From contig JAOVFP010000011.1 in the NCBI GenBank assembly GCA_025738555.1, positions 1,550,001-1,614,000 on the forward strand: a stretch of 64,000 bases of DNA, read 5' to 3'. This document shows, piece after piece, positions 34,768 to 45,250 of the stretch (position 1 is the stretch's first letter; every line of letters starts with the position of its first letter). The DNA comes from Cyathus striatus. Its lineage: Eukaryota; Basidiomycota; Agaricomycetes; Agaricales; Nidulariaceae. The translations under genes and the position numbers were made by a program. Below the pieces are notes generated by a model, which worked only from the letters and a program-made list of their open reading frames with translations, made no database searches and had not been told where the DNA came from.

Positions 34768-35889
34768 GTATATCATATATGATGTACCACTCTGGAATGG
34801 CATGCCCATTAGCTCACTGATACTTTGCTCACATAGATTTCCATGAACAGTTAAGATTTTTGTCACACCTCAACACCTCACATGGCCCTTCAAACAGAAG
34901 GTCCAAGTGTTCAAGGCCATCACACTGAAAAGTGGCAGACAGTTGGTCATATGAGTACAGTAATTATTATACTAGTTCAACTAACATATATCACTCAAAT
35001 GCCTGTGAAGTGTGGATGTGGACTGTGAGATTAATCATCTAAGATGCATGATTTTACATACATGTTTAGCACAAACTTGATCACACAATGAAAAAGAAAT
35101 TTTGGAAAATTTTAGATCTGATTTCTTATTTTCCAGTGTATTGTAGAACTGTTATATCTGTGTCCGGATACATCGTGCCGACGTTCCCATGTGACCTTCT
35201 AACATACCCGGTCTGTTCGCAGAATGTACCCGCTTCGGGTTTACACTTCCCGATGTTCCTGCCCGGGAACGTACCCAGAACCCGTCGGGTTTTCTATTGG
35301 ATACTTCGGATACGTACTTTCTCTTATGACGGCCTCACCGCGTCATCATTCTATTACTCCTCTCTTCCATTCCTACTTATACATTTCATTATGGCCTTTG
35401 TAGATTAGTTCCTTATTCTTCATTCTGAGCGCATCATTTGCACCCCTACTCCGCTTTGCCAAGACTTCATTTCCTACTTACTCCTTTGACTTGTCCTTTG
35501 TATAATACTTCTACATTCATATCTACAGGTTCCTACTTAGTATAAGTAGTCTTCCAGATGTAATAGGTAGTCTTCAGTATTTGTATCAACTCTGTACACT
35601 TTCTTCCTACACTAAGTTCCGAAACCTGCTCCAGGTTTTCCTTCAGGTTTCTCTCCCACTGCCTAGTGTAGTGGTGAAGCCCTCTCTTATACTCTGGAAC
35701 GTTTCCTTACATTGGATATCGTCTGTTGTGAAATACGAACCATTCCCTGGGGATATCCAGGCAGCGCAGCACATACGCTGAAGCCACGGTTCACTTCCAC
35801 ACTTCCACTCTCATTCCCATACCCGTACTCACTTCGGGTTTCCGTTATAGTTCTCCCACGCCCTCCGGGTGTCGTCGCATTCATTTCCC
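34768..35889. other. Repeat-derived spacer, no gene
   Basis: ORFs at 35088-35408 and 35581-35894 are short and without recognisable domains. The segment 35540-35880 has CAGCGCAGCACATACGCTGA, similar in style to GGTGCAGCACATAAGATGAA of the solo LTR, so it may be a related LTR remnant. Confidence 0.4.
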
Positions 35890-36153
35890 AGTAGGAAGGG
35901 AATCGGTATGTAACAAGAACAAGCAATTTGCCTGCATAGCAAAACATGATTTCATTTTGTTTTCATATTCACACGTAGTCTTCATATAATCCTTATTAAG
36001 TACTTGTGCCTACATTCTTTCAATTGAAGTTGTTATCCCCCCCTTCACTTTCTCTTACAATTCACTAGGATCCTGGAGGGATAGACAGACGTCTTCCCAA
36101 CTCGCATTTCTTTGTTGACCTGATACCTGCAACCGGGTATCCTCCTCTTCTGT
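35890..36153 (-). mobile_element. MITE copy X of the dispersed family
   Basis: Its reverse complement (GAAGAGGAGGATACCCGGTT, CAACAAAGAAATGCGAGTTG, GGAAGACGTCTGTCTATCCC, TATGCAGGCAAATTGCTTG) aligns along its length with 50196-50470. The terminal inverted repeats are degenerate. It lies just upstream of gene E. Confidence 0.7.
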
Positions 36154-36672
36154 ATAAAGATAAACATCTGAATTACAGTGTTATACCACAACATTTCACT
36201 TATTAAACACTGACAATGCACATTTCTTTGATGTTGTATGGTTGCTTTATCCACCTACTCCAATTAATAAATGCTACAAAGGCCATTTTGGTTGATGTTA
36301 CTGTCGATGACACAGTTCCAGACCCATTAACAGGACTGTGGATCACCTATACAACTGGCAGATGGAACAGAGGCCTGCCTTGTTCCAATTGCACAGTAAA
36401 ACCTGATAAAAAGAGCATGAATAATATGACATGGCATGATAGCACAGTAAGTACCCAATGCTTAAATCATATCTGCGAACATTGTATAATATCTTATGCA
36501 TATAATTATAAGTATTATCCAGCAAATTCTGATCAGCTTGCTACCAGACCGCTTAATGCAATGTTCAATTTTCATGGTGTATATTCTTTTTAATCATTTT
36601 AATAAAGCTGTCTTACAAGCTTGCATACAGGAAGTGCCTTATACATCTTCTGTGCATTTGCACCTTCACATA

Positions 36673-38636
36673 GCATCAGCAAATACCCACATCACAAATT
36701 TAGGCAATTAAGGTGGAAAAAAGCTTGCTTTAAGATAAATTTAGTTGAAAATAGTACCATAAGACGTCTTAGGCAAATAAGGAGAGGTCCCGTACTTATT
36801 TCGACTAATAATATTGGCATAAGAAGCCATTAGCTTGAACTAAGGTCATTTAAGCTGTAAATTAATATAATTTAATTACATCATCCTTCTTTATGTCATC
36901 ACATTAGGAATATATTAGTTAGGTTTGAGCTCAAACTTAGTTGATTTAAGCTATGAATTAATCTAATTTAAATAGATATTGTTCCACTTTAATCATACAT
37001 TTAGGCAGAAATTAGGTAGGCTCTTGCAATTTAAATTGCATATAAGGAGGGAATAGGTTTATTTCACAACAGATACTACCAATGGATATGCATGACTCAA
37101 TATTTGCTATTAATCTACATACAATGAATGACTGATAAATGCAGCAACAATCTATGTATGGAATAACGAGGTGTCTATGTATCACTAAGAGCGATCATGA
37201 GTGAGTAAAGGAACTAGTTGAGCATTTGCTGAAGTCCATTATATTAAAATAGTGACAGGTTGTGGGAGCAGCAGAGGCGAACAGCAGTGGAGAGAGTTCA
37301 GACAACAGCAAGAATGTGAGAGAGAGATAGAGTGTGCGAGAGAAACAGAGCATGCGAGAGTTTGAGTGAAGAGCACGAGTGTGAGAGTGTGAGTGAAAGA
37401 GAAAGCACAAGAGGGGGCACAAGAGAGCGAGAGAACGAGAGAGAGGCACACAAGTGAGGGTGCGAGAGGGACTGAGGGAGAGAATGAGTGAGAGGCACGC
37501 AAGAGAGGGCACAAGAGGGAGAGAACGAGAGAGGGCACACAAGAGAGGGTGCGCAAGAGAGGGTGCGAGAAGGAGGGAACGAGAGAGGGTGCGCAAGAGA
37601 GGGCATGAGGAGGGAACAAGAGAGAGGGTGCACGAGCAAGGGCACGAGAAGGAGAGAAGGAGAGGGTGCACGAGCGAGAGCGCAAGAAGGAGAGGAGAGA
37701 GGGCACAAGAGCAAGAGGGCACAGGAGGGAGAGCACAAGAGTGGATAGTCCCTGTAGCCAAACTTCAAGCTTCAAGCTTCAATAGATGGATATAAGTAAA
37801 GGGGATGGAAGTACTTACTGGCACAGACACCCAGCTTGACAAAACATGAATCAAGTACACCCAGACAAGTTCTTGAAGGCTCGGATTGCTGAGTTCTGAC
37901 TCCTACCACCCAGGACAGAAGATAAATGAAAGGTTGGAAGGGGTCTTGAGGGAGAGGGGAGAGCAATATGTGTACGCATGGCTTGCAGAGGTGGGTGGAC
38001 CATGGAAGACGAGAGGGAGAAAGTAAGGGGAAGGTTTGGGGAAAGTTGAACGTGCTCAGAGTTCAAAGAGTTGAACGACGACGTGTCTGTGACGTGGAAA
38101 AGTCACGTGATAATCGTGTCAGCTTTCCAATGATTTGATTGGCTTAGGAGCTCTTCGGCTGAATATTTTGGCTTAACCTTAATGGCAGCTGTCGGACTTG
38201 CATTTAGCTACATCAAGACTTTGGAATTTTGTTGTGCATTACAGGTAGATGTATCGATAACATGTTGAATATTATAACTTTGTAAATGCATTTTGTTTTT
38301 TGAATCATTAGGATTATGTGTAAGGCCAAAGGCAGTACAGGTATTTATAAGACTCGTTACTCAAGGGACATACTTCAGTACTCTACCAAAACTCTACTAT
38401 AATATAGTTAATAAAAGGTCAAATTAATAAGTATTAGTAGTTATATAGACCTACTATTGACCTAAATGCGTGTGAAGTAGTGCATTTAAGCCAAGATTAG
38501 TAGGCTGTACATGTGCACATTAGTACACTTAAGCCAAAATATATTACATTTAAGGATATGTATAGAAATATAAGGCAAGGGGTACACCTTAATTTAACTA
38601 ACTTAACTAATTTAGTCAACGGGGAATTTGCTGATG
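36673..38636. mobile_element. 1964-bp TIR element inserted in gene E (TA duplication)
   Basis: Left end GCATCAGCAAATACCC and right end GGGGAATTTGCTGATG are inverted repeats. TA lies at 36671-36672 and 38637-38638. Removing the element plus one TA restores the family reading frame exactly (S-H then N-T-T-M-T-F-Y-I-D). No transposase was seen inside; it contains a GA-rich minisatellite (37260-37745). The TA duplication suggests Tc1/mariner-type mobilisation. Confidence 0.85.
37260..37745 (+). repeat. GA-rich minisatellite
   Basis: About 480 bp of imperfect units such as GAGAGAGGGCACAAGAGG and GGTGCGCAAGAGAGG, purine-biased on the plus strand. All six frames give Arg/Glu or Ser/Leu repeats, so the long ORFs here are artefacts of composition. 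Confidence 0.85.
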
Positions 38637-39089
38637 TAATACTACTATGACATTTTATATTGATGGCGAGAATGTGGGTCAATTCGAACGGATACCACCC
38701 GCATCAGATTGGGAGTATAGTGTACTGGTTTATTCGAATTCATCGTTGGCAGCTAGGTCACACCAGTTTACGCTTACAAACGGACAGTATGGTTACAGGA
38801 GACAAAAATCATTGGTACTATTTGATTACGTTATTTACTCGTGAGTGTCTAGTGCACTGTGCACAGTACATTTTTTTGTTGTTTACAGGTGACTAGATAT
38901 GAAGTCGATATAGAATCATTAACAACCTCTCCAACGCCAACATCTTCTACGATGAGTCCAATTTCGACACCATCGACATCACCCATATCTCAGGATGAGT
39001 CGCCAGAACGGGTTCGAACCGAAGTTGTGCGCGTCGTTATTCCAGTTGTTGGAGTAATCATCATATGTCTAGTAACATGGTACTGGGTA

Positions 39090-39710
39090 TTAACGACTCT
39101 GTAGAGGAAGGTCTAATGGAATGCCGTTTGGCCTCAAATGTCCACCGTTTGGGTCGCGATCATGCTCACGCATTGCTGCAATGAACCCGTACAATATGAG
39201 AAATAGCTTATCCCAAACATTGTAGGACGTGGAATCGCCACTACGGGATACGTGGTTGCACAGGACATAGTTATACGGCAGGGCGTTGGGACACGTAAGC
39301 CCGGCCTCAGGATGGATGTACCAAGGACTGGTGATCGGAACGGTCAAGCAGAATCCCAGAGTCCTCCAGCGTATAATCAATATGATATCTCGGAGTTCCG
39401 TCGTTCTTAATTATATTTGTACTGAAGAAAACATAAAAATATCTAATTACATATGTTATATGCCAATATTCTGGCAGATCCAGATTAAAACGTTGCCAAG
39501 GAATGCCATTATAGTATCCAAGTAGCACTGATTTGGCAGTAGGGTAACGAGTATTATATGTAGATTGAGGTCGACTACGATGATACCCACCCGTGCTGCT
39601 CTAAAAATTGTCCGAATCAGGTGCGAGCAATTGCACTGAGTAGCCAAGATGAGTTGACAACGGAATGTCATGTAGGGGGCACCACAGCACATTATCGCAA
39701 GCTGAGACAC
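39090..39710 (-). other. Possible degenerate gene remnant, unidentified
   Basis: Three overlapping minus-strand frames read DGTPRYHIDYTLEDSGILL, GLTCPNALPYNYVLCNHVS and DSTSYNVWDKLFLILYGF. They look protein-like and continue one another across frame changes. No family is recognised. It could be a decayed gene between E and F, or chance. Confidence 0.3.
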
Positions 39711-39861
39711 GACGGGATACTACAGAGACAGAAATCTGTTGGTCACCTAGATCATTATCACTAATTTTTTTTCTAAATACTCATTGCATTGGGCGTTCAA
39801 AGTAGAAAGACTCGAGTATCATAACGTCCAGGCGTATTCTGCCGAAGCCACCACTCCTTCA

Positions 39862-41284
39862 ATGTTCACACTCTTTCCAATCCATTCTTTAATTAACATA
39901 CTTGCCTTTATATCTATTACAAAAGCCGTTATTGTCAATGTTACTGTGGACGACACAAACCCAGATCCATTGACGGGGGAGCGTATCACCTATATTCCAG
40001 AGACCGGATGGAACGATGGACCAACGTGTACCATCTGCTCGGCGGTTCCGGATGGGCGGCAAATGTATGCCAATACATGGCATGATAGTACGGTAACTTC
40101 ATAATGTATTCGTTGACCCACGATGTGGAGGTGATTAAAAAATTCGCAGTTCTCTCCTGGAACTACCGCAGCACCTCCTACCGGACCACAAAATGCTACT
40201 TTTACTTTTAGTGGTAGGAGTTCGATGTTTAGGTCTCTGCTCTGGCTGATTATGCAACGCTTAGGAACAGCAATATACGTCTTCTGTGCTCTTGCTTTAG
40301 CAAGCACCAGCACATTTACTGCCTTCACCAACATGTCATTTTACATCGACGGCGAGACCGTCGGTAATTTCGAAAGAGAACCCCCTGGAGTGCCGGGTTA
40401 CGAGTATAACGTACCTGTTTATTCAAATACAGCTCTTCCCCCAGGACAACACGTGCTCGTGCTTGAGAATGGGAACATAGGGAGTGGTGGGGATTTATCA
40501 TTGACACTCCTGGACTATCTCATCTATTCGTAAGTATTTGGTTGGTGCAACATTAATCACATACAATCTTTGAATCTCTTACAGTTATGACAACAAAGAG
40601 GCAGGATCATCTTCGTCTCCCTCTGCTACTGTATCGGATGTGGAAACCGACACATCATCATTTACAACATCAGTGACAACAGTCACGCTGACTTCTACAA
40701 CGTTCGTATTGCCTACAACCTTTTTGACCTCATCTTTGGTCAATTCCATATCATCGATCACGTTGTCAACAGTAACTTCCAAATCAGTGTCGTCAAACGC
40801 TGTGACATCTTTATCAACGTTGTCAACATTGTCAACGAAAATTTCTATCCCAGTGTCGTCTAACACCTCCACTGCGACATCGTCGTCAACACTGTCAATG
40901 GCATCCGAGTTTAATTCAACTTCCAGCACATCAACTAGTCCAACATCCTCAAGTTCACACTCATCTCGAGCAAAAAGGATAGGCGAGATCACGGCGAGTG
41001 TAACTGGTGGAGCTGTGGCTATATCCCTGATTATTTGGTTCTTGTTGCGGCGGAAAAGACATTCAGGCCGTAAAGATATTGACCCCTTCGTTATGACACG
41101 ATCAGTCGAGGTGCCCCCAGAGAAAAGTAGCCCTCACATTCTAGAGCCCGAAAATGTATATTTAACTGCGACCGTTCACCGTAAGGAGCGTATTTTGGGA
41201 ACGTCCCATCAGAATGTGGATTGGCAGAATCAGGGAAACATTCCTCAAGGGAAATATTACGGAGTTGATTTCTTAGATATGTGA
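39862..41284 (+). CDS. Receptor-like single-pass membrane protein, family member F
   Basis: The ATG at 39862 gives MFTLFPIHSLINILAFISI (signal), then VIVNVTVDDTNPDPLTG, GWNDGPTCTICSAVPDGRQM and TWHDST. An intron (GTAACT...TTCGCAG) leads to FSPGTT...TGPQNATFTFSG. Then IYVFCALA, NMSFYIDGETVGNFEREP, YEYNVPVYSN, QHVLVLENGNIGSGG and LDYLIYS. After an intron comes the longest stalk of the family, about 115 residues, very rich in Ser/Thr (about 40620-40970) and likely O-glycosylated. The helix ITASVTGGAVAISLIIWFLL and RRKRH follow. The tail (ENVYLTATVHRKERILG) lacks the PDLxPRY and PPxY motifs. Start inside a longer open frame, chosen by the signal peptide. Confidence 0.75.
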
Positions 41285-43641
41285 CTCTTTGCAGAACATT
41301 TCGCTGTTTGTTCGTCCTACCATACGTTGTATACTATCCTCGAGATTTATTCTCTACTTGAAGTGGTCATCTCGTATCTTATTGGGTGTTATAGAAATAT
41401 ATTCCAAGTATTTTCTAAAAAACATGCACCTTATGCATCCCCCCAGGACGAACTGCATGAAACTAGGACCATGTTCGAGAAAAACGGAACTGATTATAGT
41501 CAGTCACCTTACCTTATGAGCACCCTAATACAGTTAGCGGTATGCACACAATAACTGATGAAATTTGAAATCTCATAATTTCGTTAAAAAGAAGAACTTC
41601 GAAGATCTTTTGGGTATGCGAGAGTCAGGTCCAGGAAGACTGACTGACAGTGTTGTGACAGTAAGTGGGAAGAGATGCTTATCAATCAATGTGACGTACT
41701 TTGTAAAGCTTCAGCCTTCCGGCATTTACTGCCGGCTACCCGGAACCTGGTCATACCCAGAACCTGGTCAATCCTCATCTTGTCGCTTTCACAATCGCTT
41801 TCCGCCCAGTTTTTTTGTACATATTTGTAGTTAGCTATCATAGTAACACAATACTCAATTTTCGTGGTGAGAGCATATCTGGTTACTGAGAAATATTGCA
41901 ATGAGTATGTGATTCTGATCAAAGTTGGCTAAATTTAGCATGCAGATTCTCACACGCTTTCTCGAAGACGATTTCTCTGCATTTTCCATCCCCATCCTTG
42001 TACAACATAATGTTGTGTAGCTATTTTCGAGCACCCTTTATTCAATGGAGCATCTTCTAATGTAATAATTGCTATATATCTTAGGTTATAATGCTAATTT
42101 TTAGTATAGTAGTAGTAGAATAATAATTTAGAGCATATATATGAAAATCAATACACCACTTGAACAACATGCCTGAAGAGACTAAGGCTTCTGGAAATGG
42201 ATATATCTACATGAACCATCACAGAACATCATAGATCAGATTTTTTGCGATTTTATTTGCAGTGGTATGCATAGATATGATATGCATGGCTTATTTCATT
42301 CTTTATGGTCTATTTGAGAAGAATCTTAAGTTACAGACTAAATGAAGCCAATAATTCAACTTAAATAGGATATATCTATGTCTTAATATTGTAGCAAGTC
42401 CGCACGAAAGCTGTAGCTTCAATAGAAACATTATACAATGGCAATAAGACTGAAAACAACATACTCGTTAGCGACATCAATGAGTTCTAAGCTTAGTCAA
42501 AGCTTAGTAATTAATACTAGCCGATACCCTGTCAGGGTTATACATGTGCTGACCAGGTTCCGGTTACCAAAATCGTCAGGAGACGCCAGAATAAAAATAT
42601 TCATAGCACGTTAAAGAGAACCTCAAAAATTCTGATTCAAAGTGTGATAGAATCTAAAATAAATACATAATGCAGCACATACATTTTATGTTCAAAAAAT
42701 AGACACTGGAATGGACAATTCACATTTTACGCTAGAGTGACCAGGATCTAGATCGGCAGCAGTAATAGTATTTGTTGGTTCTATTAGCAGCAAACAAACA
42801 CACACATGTACTTACATACACATACGAACGACGCGCGGTCCGACTCCGCAACCTTTTACAGCTGCTCTTCCACCGTCCACCACACTCCACCACAGCACTT
42901 CAGTCTTCTACTGACACTCATCATTCTCAGTCAAAAATATCGAAATCCCATGACATAAAATCAAAATCACGAAGACAAATATGGCAAAGTCCCATTATAA
43001 CTCTAGAATCGGCATCCTTGCCGTGTTGTTGTCTCTCTCCACGCGGAAGTTTCGCTATGATTCCCTCAGCGGTCTTCGACTTCCGACAAGTCTATAATTG
43101 TAGCTCCGATGTGCCTGTGTTTGCTGCTCCGGGCTTCTCGAGCATTGCGTTCGGAAGAACTTGGAAATGATATCGGACAGCTGAGGCCTTCATGTGGATC
43201 TAGTCTATGAGGCTGGTCTGAGCTCTGAGGAAGAAGACATAGCCACGGTCGCGATATTTGTCTCCAAACAGCTCAATGTTGAAGGAAGAGCAATCTTCTA
43301 TACAGCTCCGGTGTCTTATTCCTATGTGCTGAGCTATATACAACCACTTCTTGATGTTTGGAGTGATCACTTTGGGGAGGGGTAAAAAAGTAGGTTCGAA
43401 TGAGCCTGAAATTCCGGAAAGAGAGTGGACTTTGTAATTGATATTCATCAAATTACATCGCTCCATCATCCTCCATGCTGAAATGACGGAGCCGACTTCT
43501 ATGTATACAACATTCCGAACACATGATGCCGATGCCCATCGGACAGTGGATCCCGTATAAATAGGACGCGATTTCTAGTCTATCCTTCAGAGAATTACAT
43601 CTCTTCAAACTAGTACATCCTCTTCAAGTCTTACACACACG
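41285..43641. other. Intergenic, no supported gene
   Basis: About 2.4 kb. Open frames at 42772-43170 and 43194-43385 sit in a more GC-rich stretch (42780-43390) that could be a remnant of a gene, but no domain or consistent exon structure was found. The rest is AT-rich. Confidence 0.4.
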
Positions 43642-44327
43642 ATGTTCAAGTTTGCGCTCGCTCTTTTGCTCGCCTTCGCAGCCGGAACCAACGGTTTCAA
43701 TGTATTCCGCGCTGCAAGCGACATTGTAGCACGTCAGGCTGCCCCAGTGCCTGTTCGTATTCACCCCGCCTCTGCTAGCAACCCGATAAAGTGTCTTGAT
43801 GTGCGTGGAGGGCTCCTCGCTAATGGCACTCCTGTGCAGTTGTATGTCTCTTGTATCTTGCACGATTTTACTACATTTACTAAATTGCTGGTTTTTGTGA
43901 AGGTTCGACTGTAACGGAACCCCGGCCCAGAACTGGCTAATTCAGCCTGGTCAGACCGCCGTCCAACTTAACGGCACCAACTTCTGCCTCGATGCGGGAT
44001 CCAGTGAGCACAAATCCAACTTCATTATTGGACACTAAAAGCTGATTGTGGTGTATAGCTCCGGGTAATGGAGTCCTCATGAAGATTTGGGAATGCTTCG
44101 CCAATCTCCCCGCTCAAGAGTGGTTCTTGACTACGGACAACCGCATTGCTCTCCTCAACCAAGGTTTGTTTGATGTCTCACTTGTATTTCAGGGAACTGA
44201 CTCTATGTTTTACTTTTACATAGGTCAATGCCTGGACGTACCTAACGGCAACCTCGCTGATGGCACTCAGGTTCAGACTTTCCAATGCACTGATAACGAT
44301 GCCAACCAAGTGTGGTTGGCATACTAA
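43642..44327 (+). CDS. Secreted ricin-B-type (beta-trefoil) lectin-like protein
   Basis: Four exons: 43642-43842, 43903-44003, 44059-44163 and 44224-44327, all with GT-AG borders and joining in frame. The signal peptide is MFKFALALLLAFAAGTNG. The rest is one beta-trefoil built of QxW-type repeats: IKCLDVRGG...NGTPVQL, FDCNGTPAQNWLI, NFCLDAGS, WECFANLPAQEWFL, GQCLDVPNGNLADGT and FQCTDNDANQVWLAY. Ricin-B domains bind sugars such as galactose derivatives; fungal secreted forms act in carbohydrate recognition or defence. There is no attached catalytic domain, so this is a stand-alone lectin domain. A TATA-like GTATAAATAGG at 43554 lies about 85 nt upstream. Confidence 0.88.
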
Positions 44328-44814
44328 TTTTAACGCTATAACGGACACCCAGAACACTGGATGATTTTAATTACTTACTTGACTTGCTTCCTTACTGATA
44401 TTACGGCGCATTGTCACGATGGTTCCGTTTTTGGACTGTAATTTGTTCTGAATTTGCGACTTGTTTCGTGTTATTACTTCGTTTGTTTAGTCGTTTTTGC
44501 TGAAATGATTATTGTTGAATATTTTTAACGTAACTATGACTAAAAGAGATGAAATGTAAGTAGCCCAATTTGAAGAAGGCGCTGCATGGTGTACACACAA
44601 GAAGTACCAATTGAGCACTCGTGCCAAGAGTTAGGAGCAGCACAAGCTCTGTGATACGCCTCAACACCACTAAAAATATATGTATTGTACACGTAACGAG
44701 CGCGAGAAATAAATTGAGTACTAAAGATGGATACACTGGCGAAAGAAGACTGAGGCAAAAAAATAAGTGTGGAGCGAGAATAAAAAGTAAAGATGGTCTT
44801 CAACATATCTAAGT

Positions 44815-44900
44815 AGCCCACCGCGAGGGTCGAACTCGCAGCCTTCAGATCGCCTAGTCGTGTAAGAGTCTGACGCTCTATCCGATTGAGCTAGGCGGGC
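44815..44900 (-). tRNA. tRNA-Lys(CUU) with a 12-nt intron
   Basis: The minus strand reads GCCCGCCTAGCTC... with acceptor partner GTGGGC and discriminator T at 44815. The anticodon arm is TCAGA-CTCTTA-(intron CACGACTAGGCG)-A-TCTGA, giving anticodon CTT. The intron sits in the canonical place after position 37. The T arm GCGAG-TTCGACC-CTCGC is perfect. A T-rich stretch downstream on the minus strand can serve as Pol III terminator. Confidence 0.93.
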
Positions 44901-45250
44901 TATTATTTTACGAATACAAGTAGCACTCCTTAAAGAGTTGGGTATGGAACCGAGAGAAGAAAAAAGAACGAGACGGCTACCGTGACCCGTACGCATGAAG
45001 GAGCAGGTCTGCTGCGCATGCGTTAAACGTTAAAGTGTTAGAGACGATTCCACGAAAATGAGAGAATTCGATTGGTGGCGCAATTTCTGGAACGTGTATA
45101 TAAGTAGCAGTACTACTACATACGCGACGCCCCAACTCCATCAAATCCAAATTTTAATCTAACTTAAAATTTTAGCTACACGTATAACCCCGACGTTTGG
45201 ACTCAGATCCATCATCTCTCTCCTTGAGTCACCATCATCAACGTCGCCAA

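Larger units (their letters stand above)
36216..39104 (+). pseudogene. Receptor-like membrane protein, family member E, split by an insertion
   Basis: The 5' half: the ATG at 36216 gives a signal peptide, ILVDVTVDDTVPDPLTG, RWNRGLPCSNCTVKPDKKSM and TWHDST. After an intron come YYPANSDQLATRPLNAMFNF and, after another, LYIFCAFAPSH, ending at 36672. The 3' half resumes at 38637: NTTMTFYIDGENVGQFERIP, YSVLVYSN, SHQFTLTNGQYGY, FDYVIYS. Then an intron with acceptor GACTAG, a Thr/Ser/Pro stalk (YEVDIESLTTSPTPTS) and the helix VVIPVVGVIIICLVTWYWVL, stopping at TTL. A 1964-bp TIR element lies between and duplicated TA; the halves are in frame without it. The cytoplasmic tail is almost absent, unlike A-D. 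The gene is disrupted unless the element is spliced or excised. Confidence 0.75.

Noticed and set aside
35088..35408. 106-codon ORF considered as a gene
   Set aside because: No signal peptide or domain, no exon partners, and located among LTR and MITE remnants.
37195..37795. Overlapping ORFs of 60-188 codons on both strands
   Set aside because: They lie entirely in the GA-rich minisatellite and read as Ser/Leu/Cys or Arg/Glu repeats in every frame.
42772..43385. Two ORFs in a GC-richer patch before the lectin gene
   Set aside because: Frames do not join by plausible introns and no family is recognised; kept as intergenic.
43642..44327. Ricin-B domain considered as part of a ribosome-inactivating toxin
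   Set aside because: Only the beta-trefoil sugar-binding domain is present; no catalytic A-chain-like region lies beside it.
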